A stretch of DNA of 64,000 nucleotides from positions 460,431 through 524,430 of the forward strand of contig NZ_BMTD01000004.1 of assembly GCF_014649495.1 (NCBI RefSeq), in the 5' to 3' direction. The notes below the pieces were generated by a model, which was given only the letters and a program-made list of their open reading frames with translations, was not told where the DNA came from and ran no database searches. Positions 28,384-36,902 of this stretch are shown one piece after another. Each line of letters begins with the position of its first letter. Position 1 is the stretch's first letter. The translations under genes were made by a program, and so were the position numbers. The DNA comes from Streptomyces filipinensis (GTDB lineage: Bacteria > Actinomycetota > Actinomycetes > Streptomycetales > Streptomycetaceae).

Positions 28384-31361
28384 GCACTCCCGTGACCGAG
28401 ACCGCCTCGGCGCTGCACCCCTTCTTCACCGACGCCGCCACGCCCCGCACCGACCGGCACCTGGTCCTGGACGACCCCCGTCGGGTGCTGCTCGTCGAGC
28501 AGGGCGCCGTGGACCTCTTCGCGGTCCGGCTGGAGGCGGGCACGCCGGTCGGCAGATGGACCTTCCTCTACCGGATCGACGCGGGCACCCTGCTGCCGGG
28601 CTCCCCCACCGGCCCCCGGCACGGCATCGTGGCGCGTCCGGTCCAGGGTGCCCGGGTCGCCCTGCTGCCCACCGGGCACCTGGAGAGCCTCTCCGGCGAC
28701 TGCGACTGCGACTGCGACTGCGACGGCGACGGCGACGGCGGCAGCGGCAGCGAGGCGGACCGCGGCCTGGGCCCCCAGACCCGGCAGGAAGTGGTCGAGC
28801 AGTGCGTCGTGGGGCTGGAGCGTGGCATCCGCGCCCTGGCCGGATCACTGCGCGACGGTCTGCCGCCGCGCGAGTTCCTCCCGCTGAACCCCGACGGCAC
28901 CACCGAACTGGCGAAGAACCAGGCGCTGCGCTCGGTCGACGGGGTGCGCTGGGTGCGGATCGAGTCGGGTGCCGTAGAGATGCCGGACGGGATCGCCGGC
29001 GAGCTGACCGCGGGCGAGCAGCTGTTCCTGACCGACCACGACTGGCTGGTGGCCCGTGGCCCGGCCCGGGTCAGCGCCTGTTCGCCGCGCGAGCTGCTGG
29101 CGCAGGGCCGGCTCTGGGAGCAGCTCACCCGGCACAGCGGGCGGCTGCTGTTCACCGTGGACCGCCGCGTGGAACGCCAGCGCGCCCAGGAGCAGCGGCT
29201 GTTCACGGCGCGCAGCGAACGCGACGCGGGCACCCTGGAGGAGTCCGCGCGCGGCTTCGACACCGTACTGCGCGACACCGCCTCCCGGGTCCGGATCGCC
29301 GACGCCGCGGCCGACCCGCCGGCCCTGGCCGCCGCCCGGCTGGTCGCCTCCCAGCTCGGCTTCACCGTCAAGGCTCCGGTCGCCGGGTCCGGCCACGACC
29401 GGCACCTCGACCAGCTCCAGGCGATCGCGCTGGTCTCCGGGGTGCGCACCAGGACGATCCGGCTGGAGGGCCGCTGGTGGCGGGGCGACCTCGGCCCGAT
29501 GGTCGGCTACCGCCAGGGCGGCGACGCGGTGGCGCTGCTGCCGGTCGGCGGCCGCTATGTGCTGGCCGAGGCCGGGACGGTGACCCCGCTCGACGCGAAG
29601 GTGGCGGCCGGGCTGGAGAACCGGGCCACGGTCCTGTACCGGCCGCTGCCGAGCACCGTCCGCAGCGTCGCCGGGCTGCTCCGCTTCGGAGTGCGCAACA
29701 ACCGGCGCGATCTGTGCATGTTCGCCGGCATGGGCGCCCTGGTCGCGCTGATCGGCCTGCTGGTCCCGGTGATGACCGGAAAGATCCTCGGCACCTTCGT
29801 GGAGCACGCCCAGCGGAACCTGATCGTCGAGGGCTCGCTGGTGGTGATCGGTTCCGCCCTCGCGGTGGCCGCGCTCTCGGTGGTGCAGAACATCGCCGTG
29901 CTCAGGATCGAGAGCCGCTCGTCGGCGGCCATGCAGGTCGGTGTCTGGACCAGGCTGCTGTCGCTGCCCGCCTCCTTCTTCTCCGGCTGGTCCACCGGTG
30001 AGCTCGGCACCACGGTGCTCGGCGTCAGCGCCGCCCAGGAGACGCTCTCCGGCATGATGACCACGGCTACCCTGGGCCTGCTCACGGGGCTGGCCAACCT
30101 GGTCCTGGTCTACTTCTACGACCTGCGGCTCGCCCTCCTGGCCACCGCGCTGGTGCTGTTCGGCGGGATCTTCGCGGCCGTCGCCGGACGGTTCGAGGTC
30201 CGCTGGCAGCGCCGTCTGTACGCACACGAACAGGCCATGTCCTCCCGGGTCTTCCAGCTGCTCACGGCGGTACCCAAGCTGCGGGTGACCGCGGTCGAGG
30301 ACCGGGTCTTCGGGTCCTGGGCCGGACACGTCGCCCGGGGCCGCAGCCTGGCCGCGTCCTCGCGGCGCGTGCAGAACCTGGTCACCACCTTCAACGCCGG
30401 CTTCCCGCTGGTCTGTTCGACCATCGTCTTCGCCGTGGTCGGCGGACCGCTGCGCGGGCAGGTGTCGATCCCGGTCTTCCTGTCCTTCTTCACCGCCTTC
30501 AACCTGCTGATCGCCTCCAGCCTGCAGTTCACCTCGGCCGCCGTCACCGCGATGGGGGTGGTGCCGATGCTGGAGCGGCTGCGGCCGATCCTCCAGGAGG
30601 CACCGGAGACCGACGAGACCAAGGCCGAACCGGGGGACCTCTCGGGCCGGGTGGCGCTCAGCCACGTCTCGTTCCGCTACGGCCACGACGGGCCGCTGGT
30701 GCTGCAGGACGTCACCCTCCAGGTGGAGCCGGGCGAGTTCGTGGCGCTGGTCGGGCCGTCGGGCAGTGGCAAGTCGACGGTACTGCGGCTGCTGCTCGGA
30801 TTCGAGCGCCCCGAGTCGGGAACCGTGCTGTACGACGGCCAGGACCTGGCCGAACTGGAGCTGTCCGCGGTGCGCCGGCAGTGCGGGGTGGTGCTGCAGC
30901 ACGGTGCGCTGCTGGCCGGCGACATCAAGGCCAACATCGTCGGAAGCACCCAGCACACCGTGGACGACGCGTGGGCGGCGGCCGAGATGGCCGGGATCTC
31001 CGAGGACATCGCGGCCATGCCGATGGGCATGAACACCGTGCTCTCCGAGGGCACGAGCACCCTCTCCGGCGGTCAGCGGCAGCGCCTGATGATCGCCCGG
31101 GCGCTGGTCTCCCGCCCCCGCATCGTCTTCTTCGACGAGGCCACCAGCGCCCTGGACAACCCGACCCAGCGACTGGTGACGGAGAGCACCCGCCGGCTCA
31201 AGGCGACCCGGATCGTCATCGCCCACCGGCTGTCCACCGTCGCGGAGGCGGACCGGATCGTCGTACTGGACCAGGGGCGGGTCGTGCAGCAGGGCACGTA
31301 CGAGGAGCTGCTGACCGACACCGAGGGGCTCTTCGCCCGACTGGCCAGCCGTCAGATGTGA
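28380..31361 (+). CDS. NHLM exporter second ABC subunit, peptidase-less
   Basis: 993-aa ABC protein that partners the C39 transporter. A large N-terminal region (about residues 1-430), with folds resembling cyclic-nucleotide-binding and degenerate C39-like modules, precedes six membrane helices (from about LCMFAGMGALVALIGLLVPV). A complete ATPase follows: Walker A GPSGSGKST, signature LSGGQRQRLMIARAL and Walker B RIVFFDEATSALD. GTG 28380 overlaps the upstream stop. An unusual Asp-Cys/Asp-Gly microsatellite lies at about residues 107-124. Confidence 0.92.
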   Translation: MSTPVTETASALHPFFTDAATPRTDRHLVLDDPRRVLLVEQGAVDLFAVRLEAGTPVGRWTFLYRIDAGTLLPGSPTGPRHGIVARPVQGARVALLPTGHLESLSGDCDCDCDCDGDGDGGSGSEADRGLGPQTRQEVVEQCVVGLERGIRALAGSLRDGLPPREFLPLNPDGTTELAKNQALRSVDGVRWVRIESGAVEMPDGIAGELTAGEQLFLTDHDWLVARGPARVSACSPRELLAQGRLWEQLTRHSGRLLFTVDRRVERQRAQEQRLFTARSERDAGTLEESARGFDTVLRDTASRVRIADAAADPPALAAARLVASQLGFTVKAPVAGSGHDRHLDQLQAIALVSGVRTRTIRLEGRWWRGDLGPMVGYRQGGDAVALLPVGGRYVLAEAGTVTPLDAKVAAGLENRATVLYRPLPSTVRSVAGLLRFGVRNNRRDLCMFAGMGALVALIGLLVPVMTGKILGTFVEHAQRNLIVEGSLVVIGSALAVAALSVVQNIAVLRIESRSSAAMQVGVWTRLLSLPASFFSGWSTGELGTTVLGVSAAQETLSGMMTTATLGLLTGLANLVLVYFYDLRLALLATALVLFGGIFAAVAGRFEVRWQRRLYAHEQAMSSRVFQLLTAVPKLRVTAVEDRVFGSWAGHVARGRSLAASSRRVQNLVTTFNAGFPLVCSTIVFAVVGGPLRGQVSIPVFLSFFTAFNLLIASSLQFTSAAVTAMGVVPMLERLRPILQEAPETDETKAEPGDLSGRVALSHVSFRYGHDGPLVLQDVTLQVEPGEFVALVGPSGSGKSTVLRLLLGFERPESGTVLYDGQDLAELELSAVRRQCGVVLQHGALLAGDIKANIVGSTQHTVDDAWAAAEMAGISEDIAAMPMGMNTVLSEGTSTLSGGQRQRLMIARALVSRPRIVFFDEATSALDNPTQRLVTESTRRLKATRIVIAHRLSTVAEADRIVVLDQGRVVQQGTYEELLTDTEGLFARLASRQM
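28698..28751 (+). repeat. In-frame hexanucleotide repeat (Asp-Cys then Asp-Gly)
   Basis: Four tandem GACTGC units (28698-28721) are followed by three GACGGC units and a GGCAGC pair. They encode DCDCDCDC, DGDGDG and GSGS inside the N-terminal domain of the second NHLM ABC protein. Confidence 0.8.
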
Positions 31362-31376
31362 GGTAAGGGAGGGCCC

Positions 31377-31712
31377 ATGGAATACGCGCTGCTCATCTAC
31401 GGTCCCGAAGTGGCCTGGGACCGGATGGCCGAGGAGGAACGCGAGGAGCGGTTCGCCGCCAACCGCGCCTTCGGCCGGTCCCTGTACGAGGCCGGGGTGC
31501 GGGTCGTCTTCGGCGCCCGCCTGGCCCGGCCGGCCTTCGCGGAAGCGGGCGAGCGGGCCGGCGAGGGCCTGCCGGAGGTCGGCGGGATGTGGCTGATCGA
31601 CGTCGACTCCGACGAGGAGGCCCGTGCCTGGGCCGACCGGGTGCCGCTGTTCGGCGGGAACCGTGTCGAGATACGCCGCTGCGACCGCCCGCGCGCGGAC
31701 GGCAGGGGCTGA
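31377..31712 (+). CDS. YCII/DGPF-domain small protein
   Basis: 111 aa, starting EYALLIYGPEVAWDRMAEEE, the pattern of the DGPF/YciI-like ferredoxin-fold family (small dimeric proteins, usually of unknown catalytic role). The later segment VGGMWLIDVDSDEEARAWAD fits the same fold. Last gene of the cyclodehydratase-export operon, 15 bp after the second ABC gene; it converges with the hydrolase gene 15 bp away. Its role in the pathway is unknown. Confidence 0.8.
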   Translation: MEYALLIYGPEVAWDRMAEEEREERFAANRAFGRSLYEAGVRVVFGARLARPAFAEAGERAGEGLPEVGGMWLIDVDSDEEARAWADRVPLFGGNRVEIRRCDRPRADGRG

Positions 31713-31727
31713 GCCTCGTGCCGCCCT

Positions 31728-32504
31728 TCAGCGAAGGTGCGCGGCAAGAGCCTCCGCCACCGCCTCCGGCCTCTCCAGCAACGGGAGATGACCGGTGTCC
31801 GGAACCGTCAGCACCCGGCAGCCGGGCACCTCGCCGCGCAGCAGCTCCGCGTTGGCGGTGAACGCGGGCATGTCCTCGGTGCCCACCACGGCCAACGTCG
31901 CGGCGGTGATCGTACGCAGGTCGGCGCGGGTGTGCCGGTGTGCGGTGAGCGTGTCCATGGAGCCGTCCGCGAGCTCGGCCCAGCGGTGCCGGAGCACCGT
32001 ACGCCGCACCGACGCGCGCAGCTCGGGGTGGGACTCGGTGCCGCGGAAGATGTCCGGGGGCGAGGCCATCCACAGATCGGTCAGCTGCTCGCCCGGGCCG
32101 GTCATCCGGTACAGCATCATCAGCTGCTTGTAGCGCTGCTCGGCGGCGGGCTCGTTGGCGGTCCCGGCGAGCGTGGGCGCGGCGACGACCAGGCGGTGCA
32201 CCAACTCGGGGTGCTGCATGGCCAGTTGCAGGGCGCTGGTGGAGCCGAAGGACAGGCCGGCCACCCGGCGGGCGCCGGTCGTCTCGGCGACCTGGGCCAG
32301 CCGGTCCGCCAGCCGGGGCAGCGTCAGACCGGGCGGGCAGGGGCCGGACCCCCCGTGGCCGGGCAGGTCCACCCCGATGTGCCGCCAGCCGGGCAGCAGC
32401 TCCCACAGCGGCCGCCACAGCGTGGAGTCCATGGTGTAGCCGTGCAGCCACAGCACCGCGGGGCCGCTGCCCGACTCGGTCAGGTGCAGTCCGTGCCCGG
32501 TCAT
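31728..32504 (-). CDS. Alpha/beta hydrolase
   Basis: 258-aa hydrolase with the oxyanion segment LWLHGYTMDS, nucleophile elbow GLSFGSTS (Ser), a possible acid in VVGTEDMPA and catalytic His in DTGHLPLLERPEAV. It resembles 3-oxoadipate enol-lactonase-type hydrolases. ATG 32504 overlaps the Rieske stop by 4 nt, making it the last gene of the P450-flavin oxidase-Rieske-hydrolase operon. It could hydrolyse an ester or lactone formed during tailoring, or trim a peptide bond (inference). Confidence 0.88.
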   Translation of the reverse strand: MTGHGLHLTESGSGPAVLWLHGYTMDSTLWRPLWELLPGWRHIGVDLPGHGGSGPCPPGLTLPRLADRLAQVAETTGARRVAGLSFGSTSALQLAMQHPELVHRLVVAAPTLAGTANEPAAEQRYKQLMMLYRMTGPGEQLTDLWMASPPDIFRGTESHPELRASVRRTVLRHRWAELADGSMDTLTAHRHTRADLRTITAATLAVVGTEDMPAFTANAELLRGEVPGCRVLTVPDTGHLPLLERPEAVAEALAAHLR

Positions 32505-33481
32505 CGTGTCCCTCCGAAAGCGGGCGGTGCGGCGGGGAAGTCCGCGCAGAAGTCGCGGAAGGCGATCACCGGTGCGTCCCGGCCGTCCAGGCGCTCAGGC
32601 GCGCCGGGGACCAGATGCTCCCAGATCACCTGGTCCTCGGCCAGCGCCTTGCGGCTGCCCGCGATCAGTGCGGGCAGGGTGCCGCGCTGGTCGTCCCGGA
32701 CGCCGATGGCGACGCGGGCGGTGCAGCCCTGGGGCGTGGGCACGGCGCCGGTGACGATGATGTGCACCTCACCCTCGGGGCCGAACTCGGTGACCACCAC
32801 GCCGGGACTGTAGGCGCGGGCCAGGAAGCGCGGACGGTACTCCCAGCGGACCGTGTTGGTGCGGATGGCCTGCCAGCGCACCTCCTCCTTGTGCCGCTCG
32901 TCCCGCCAGGGCGAGGTCTGCATGAGGAACTCGCCCTCGACGACCAGCTCCCCGCTCGGTCCCGGAGCGGCCGTCCAGCCGCGGACGCCGGGCACCATGT
33001 GCACCGCCTTGAAGTGGTCCGCGTCGAAGGCGTTCTCCACCACGTAGGCGCTGTCCACCGCGACGGGCAGGGTGACCGCGGGCACCAGCGGGTAGTCGGC
33101 CGCGTACCTCTTGACCGCCTGTTCGAATCCCCGGTCGCCCGCCGGATCGCCGGTGAGCCGCGCGAAGACGGCGTCTCCCCACAGCAGCACCGGATACTCG
33201 GCCACCGACCAGGGCCGCGCCGGATCGCCGAGTGCGATGCGGCGGCCGTGGAACGGGCACACGAGGCAGTCCTTCTCCCGCCGGCCGCCGTAGCCGAGAT
33301 GGGCACCGCGGTGCGGGCAGGCCGCGTCGAAGACACGGACCCGGTCGTCCTCGCGCAGCGCGACCAGCGCGCGGTCGCCGACCGCCAGCGGGGTCGGTTC
33401 GGCCGGCAGTTCGGAGCGGAAGGCCAGCAGGTACCAGCCGCTGTGCACGGCCGGCCGCGGGGTGGCGGTGTACGACGTCAT
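32501..33481 (-). CDS. Rieske non-haem iron oxygenase
   Basis: 326 aa. The N-terminal Rieske [2Fe-2S] domain has CPHRGAHLG and CPFHG supplying two Cys and two His. The catalytic mononuclear iron motif is ENAFDADHFKAVH (Asn/Asp...His...His). Such oxygenases hydroxylate, demethylate or cyclise with electrons from a separate reductase, which is not encoded nearby. It overlaps both neighbours by 4 nt, so it is tightly coupled with the flavin oxidase and hydrolase. Rieske enzymes are rare in azole RiPP clusters. Confidence 0.92.
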   Translation of the reverse strand: MTSYTATPRPAVHSGWYLLAFRSELPAEPTPLAVGDRALVALREDDRVRVFDAACPHRGAHLGYGGRREKDCLVCPFHGRRIALGDPARPWSVAEYPVLLWGDAVFARLTGDPAGDRGFEQAVKRYAADYPLVPAVTLPVAVDSAYVVENAFDADHFKAVHMVPGVRGWTAAPGPSGELVVEGEFLMQTSPWRDERHKEEVRWQAIRTNTVRWEYRPRFLARAYSPGVVVTEFGPEGEVHIIVTGAVPTPQGCTARVAIGVRDDQRGTLPALIAGSRKALAEDQVIWEHLVPGAPERLDGRDAPVIAFRDFCADFPAAPPAFGGTR

Positions 33482-34707
33482 CGGCGCACCGCCTCAAGGA
33501 CCTGGGCGGCGGCGAGTTCACCGCTCAGCAGGGCGCTGCCCAGCCAGGGCAGTCCGCTGCCGCAGCGGGTGGCCTCGCCGGCGAAGAAGACGGTGCCGGC
33601 GACGGGTTCGGCCCAGGCCGAGGCGGCCGCTTCGGCGCCGACCAGCGGCGCGCAGAAGCCGCCGCCGCTGAGCGGATCGGCGCCCCAGTCGGCCGGGACC
33701 ACCCGGGTGATCCGGGCGTCCGCGGCCCACGGCAGCGCGGTGCGCAGCATCCGCAGCAGCGTCTCCTGGTCGGCGAGCGCGGCGCGGACCGTGCCCGCCG
33801 CCGCGGCCTTGGCGACGACCACGACCTCGGGCCGCCCCTCGGTGACCCGGAGGAAGCCCATGCGGCCGTCCACGTCGAGCGTGACGGTGCTCGCGGGCGC
33901 GGGACGGTCCAGGGTGACGATCGCGCAGCAGGCGTCGCCGAGCGGCAGCCGGGCGGCGGCGGCGTGCTTGGCCGCGGGCAGGCCGGGCAACCCCAGTCCG
34001 CCCGCGGTGACCACCGCCGGCGGTACGGTCACCACGGCGGCGGCCGCCGTCAGCGTCCCCTCACCGGTGTGCGCGCTGATGCGGCCGGGCCGGTGGCGCA
34101 CCTCGCGCACCGGGCTGCCGAGCCGCACGTCGAGCCCGTCGGCGAGCAGCGCGGGCACCGTGCCGAGCCCACCGTCGACGGTGTACTCACCGGAGCCGCA
34201 CAGGTCTCCCCGCTGGGCGGCGGCCAAGGCGGGGGCGCTGAGCCGGTCCGGCTCGGCGGCCCAGTTCTGCCGGAACCACTCGGTGGCCGCGGCGTGTTCG
34301 GGCCCGGTCAGGCCCCGGCCGCGCAGCCAGCCGCCGACGGACAGCCCTGCGGGTCCCGGGGCGGCGTGCAGCTGCGCCTCGACCAGCCACGGCGCCCGGC
34401 GGCCACGGCTCAGCACGGCCATGTCCCGGCACTCGCCGTCGAGGACGACCTGGGCGGCGGTGTCACGGGGCAGCGGCCTGATCCGGCCGGCGCCGGCCAG
34501 GGCGTGCACCGGGTTGCGGTCCCCGTGCACCACCTGGGCGCCGAGTTCCAGCGGCGGTCCGCCGTCGTCGGGGTGATGGGTGCGGACACGGCCGCCGAGC
34601 CGCCGCCGCGCCTCGTGGACGACCACGGCCAGCCCCGCGTCGTGCAGTCGCCGGGCGCAGGCGAGGCCGGCCGCGCCGGCGCCGATCACCAGGATGTCGG
34701 TTTCCAT
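33478..34707 (-). CDS. FAD-dependent amine-oxidase-type oxidoreductase
   Basis: 409-aa flavoprotein. N-terminal dinucleotide-binding motif DILVIGAGAAGLACARRL is followed by the GG-doublet HEARRRLGGRVRTH characteristic of the amine oxidase/phytoene desaturase superfamily. The C-terminal FAD block VFFAGEATRCGSGLPWLGSA is intact. Substrates in this family include amines, amino acids and polyenes; here it may oxidise a C-N or C-C bond of the modified peptide (inference). ATG 34707 shares one base with the P450 stop (TGATG). Confidence 0.9.
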   Translation of the reverse strand: METDILVIGAGAAGLACARRLHDAGLAVVVHEARRRLGGRVRTHHPDDGGPPLELGAQVVHGDRNPVHALAGAGRIRPLPRDTAAQVVLDGECRDMAVLSRGRRAPWLVEAQLHAAPGPAGLSVGGWLRGRGLTGPEHAAATEWFRQNWAAEPDRLSAPALAAAQRGDLCGSGEYTVDGGLGTVPALLADGLDVRLGSPVREVRHRPGRISAHTGEGTLTAAAAVVTVPPAVVTAGGLGLPGLPAAKHAAAARLPLGDACCAIVTLDRPAPASTVTLDVDGRMGFLRVTEGRPEVVVVAKAAAAGTVRAALADQETLLRMLRTALPWAADARITRVVPADWGADPLSGGGFCAPLVGAEAAASAWAEPVAGTVFFAGEATRCGSGLPWLGSALLSGELAAAQVLEAVRR

Positions 34708-35927
34708 CAGGGGCCTTCGGTCGGTTCGGGTGCGTCGCTCGGCCCGAGGCGCAGCGGAAAGGCCGTCAGGCGCCGCGGTACCAGGGTGGGTTCGAAGGAG
34801 GGGGGCAGATCCGGGCCGCGCAGGTCGGGGAAGCGCGTCAGCAGCCGGGCCAGCAGCGCCGGCAGGACCTGCCGTACCAGTGCGGCGGCCAGGCAGAAGT
34901 GCGGGCCGGCGCCGAACGCCAGGTGCGGGTTGGGGGTGCGGTCGGGGACCAGCCGGTCGGGGTCCTCGAAGACCGCGGGGTCGCGGTTGGCCGCGGCGAT
35001 CACCGCCAGTACCCGGGCCCCGGCGGGGACCCGGCCCCCCGGGAGTTCCACGGACTCGGTGGCGACGCGGGCGGCGAACGGGATCGGTGCTTCCAGCCGC
35101 AGCAGTTCGTCGGCACAGGTCCGGGCGAACTCCGGGTCCCCGGCGATCCGCCGGCGCACCGCCCGCCCCTCGGGCAGGAGCCACAGCAGCCCGTTGCCGA
35201 CGGTCTCGGCGAGCGGCTGCCAGCCCCCGATCACGGCCAGCGAGAGGATGCCCAGCATCTCGTGCCGCTCCAGCCGTCCGTCGGCGGCGAGCGCGGCGAG
35301 CGGTGAGGTGCGGTCACCGCGCTCGGCCAGCGCGCGGGCGTGGGCGTCGAGATAGTGGGTGAGGGCGCTCGCGGCCAGCCGGCCACGCGCGGCCTGCGCC
35401 GGAGGCGCCATCGGGTCCAGGTTGACCGAGGCGGCGCGGGCCAGGTCGGTGAACACGGCGTGTTCCCCCGGCGGCAGCCCGAAGAGCCGGCCGAAGACGG
35501 CCGTGGCCAGGGGCGTACCGAGGTCTTCGATCGCGTCGGGCTCCCCGCCCCGCGCGGCGAGGCCGGACAGCACGGTGTCCACGTCCTGCCGCAGCCCGCC
35601 CGCGACGGAACGCAGGGCGGCCGGACCGAGCAGCAGCCCGCCCGGGGCGCGCAGCCGGTGGTGGTCCGGTGGGTCGGTGGTGAGCATGGACACCGGAAGC
35701 CGGTCGTCCCTGGCCCGTTCCCGCTGGCCGAGCGCGGCGGAGAAACGCGCGTCGCGCAGCAGCGCGGCGCAGGCGGCGTGTCCGGTGACCAGCCACATCC
35801 CGGAGAACCGGTCGTGGTGGACCGGGGCGTGGGTCTGCAGCCAGCGGTAGGCCGGGTAGGGGTCGCGCCGCCCCGCTGGGGCGAACGGATGGACCAGCGG
35901 TTCGGGCAGGTCCACGGCGGTGGTCAT
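34707..35927 (-). CDS. Cytochrome P450 with atypical I-helix
   Basis: 406-aa P450 heading the tailoring operon. The haem loop AFGAGPHFCLAAALVRQ and the K-helix ELLR are intact. The oxygen-activating I-helix motif, AGxET in the P450 at 906-2300, aligns here as GGWQPLAETVGN: acid and Thr are replaced by Gln and Pro. Either the substrate supplies the missing hydroxyl, or the enzyme does non-canonical chemistry such as aryl coupling or dehydration. ATG 35927 lies 78 bp from the end of the ABC-2 permease gene, with a strong hairpin between them. Confidence 0.9.
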   Translation of the reverse strand: MTTAVDLPEPLVHPFAPAGRRDPYPAYRWLQTHAPVHHDRFSGMWLVTGHAACAALLRDARFSAALGQRERARDDRLPVSMLTTDPPDHHRLRAPGGLLLGPAALRSVAGGLRQDVDTVLSGLAARGGEPDAIEDLGTPLATAVFGRLFGLPPGEHAVFTDLARAASVNLDPMAPPAQAARGRLAASALTHYLDAHARALAERGDRTSPLAALAADGRLERHEMLGILSLAVIGGWQPLAETVGNGLLWLLPEGRAVRRRIAGDPEFARTCADELLRLEAPIPFAARVATESVELPGGRVPAGARVLAVIAAANRDPAVFEDPDRLVPDRTPNPHLAFGAGPHFCLAAALVRQVLPALLARLLTRFPDLRGPDLPPSFEPTLVPRRLTAFPLRLGPSDAPEPTEGP

Positions 35928-35949
35928 CAGCGGGCTCCCCTCGGAGAAC

Positions 35950-35990
35950 GCCGGGTCCGGCCGCCTCGGGGGGATGCGGCCGGACCCGGC
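35950..35990 (-). terminator. Terminator/attenuator between the ABC-2 exporter and the P450 operon
   Basis: Perfect 15-bp stem (35950-35964 with 35976-35990) and 11-nt loop, 16 bp beyond the permease stop on the minus strand, with no T-run. It would terminate the precursor-ABC message or let only part of it read into the tailoring operon. Confidence 0.75.
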
Positions 35991-36005
35991 GGGTGTTGCG
36001 ATCGG

Positions 36006-36902
36006 TCAGCGGACCCTGGGGCCGCGCCAGCGGAAGGTCATGGCGGTCAGCACCAGGCCTGCCAGGGCCCAGAGCCCGAGCACCAGGGCGATCCGGGACA
36101 GCTCCCAGGAGTGGGCGGGTTCCACGGCGGTGAAGGAGTCCGGCAGGAACACCGAGCGGAATCCCTGCGCCATCCACTTCACCGGGAAGAACGCGGCCAC
36201 CGTCTGGATCCAGTGCGGCAGCTGGTTGAAGGGGAAGAACACCCCGGAGATGAACTGCAGCACCATGAAGACGGGGGTGACGATCGCCGACGCGGAGCGG
36301 CTGTTCGGGATGGCCGCGGCGTACGCGCAGCCGATCAGCGCGCAGGCGACGGTGCCCAGCGCCAGGTCCCAGCCCAGGGTGGCCCAGCGCTCGGGGCTGC
36401 TCGGCATCGGCAGCCCGAACAGGCCCCAGGCGATGCCCAGCAGCAGTGCCGTCTCCAGCACGGTGGTCACCACGACGCGCGACAGCTTGCCGATGAAGTA
36501 GGCGGACTTGGGCATCGGCGTCATGGCCAGCCGCCGGACCGTGCCGGTGTCGCGTTCGATGGCGACGTTGATGGCCAGCCCGGAGAACGCGGTGCTCATG
36601 ACGCCGGCCGCGATGATCCCGGCCATGAAGACCTGCTTGAGGTCGGTGTCGGTGCCGGCCACCTTGCCGCTGAAGATCGAGCCGAACACCAGCAGCAGCA
36701 GCACCGGGAACATCAGCGTGAAGACCAGCGACTGCTTGTTGCGGAAGAAGGCCTTGAGCTCGACGGACGAGCGTGCGGCACCGGCCCTGAGCATGCCCGG
36801 CATCCGCACCGAGCGCCGGGCGTGCCCGGCCTCGTGGCCGGGGGGCCTGGTGCCGGCGGCCTCGCCGGAGGACGCGGTGCCGGAGGAAGCGGTCAAAGTC
36901 AT
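36006..36902 (-). CDS. ABC-2 type exporter permease
   Basis: 298-aa membrane protein. A soluble Gly/Ser/Arg-rich N-terminus precedes about six helices: LVFTLMFPVLLLLVFGSIFS, VFMAGIIAAGVMSTAFSGLA, VLETALLLGIAWGLFGLP, and others to IALVLGLWALAGLVLTAMTF. The block IERDTGTVRRLAMTPMPKSA is typical of DrrB-like drug exporters. The start overlaps the ATPase stop by 4 nt. Encoded directly after the precursor gene, so probable self-resistance or a second export route. Confidence 0.92.
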   Translation of the reverse strand: MTLTASSGTASSGEAAGTRPPGHEAGHARRSVRMPGMLRAGAARSSVELKAFFRNKQSLVFTLMFPVLLLLVFGSIFSGKVAGTDTDLKQVFMAGIIAAGVMSTAFSGLAINVAIERDTGTVRRLAMTPMPKSAYFIGKLSRVVVTTVLETALLLGIAWGLFGLPMPSSPERWATLGWDLALGTVACALIGCAYAAAIPNSRSASAIVTPVFMVLQFISGVFFPFNQLPHWIQTVAAFFPVKWMAQGFRSVFLPDSFTAVEPAHSWELSRIALVLGLWALAGLVLTAMTFRWRGPRVR

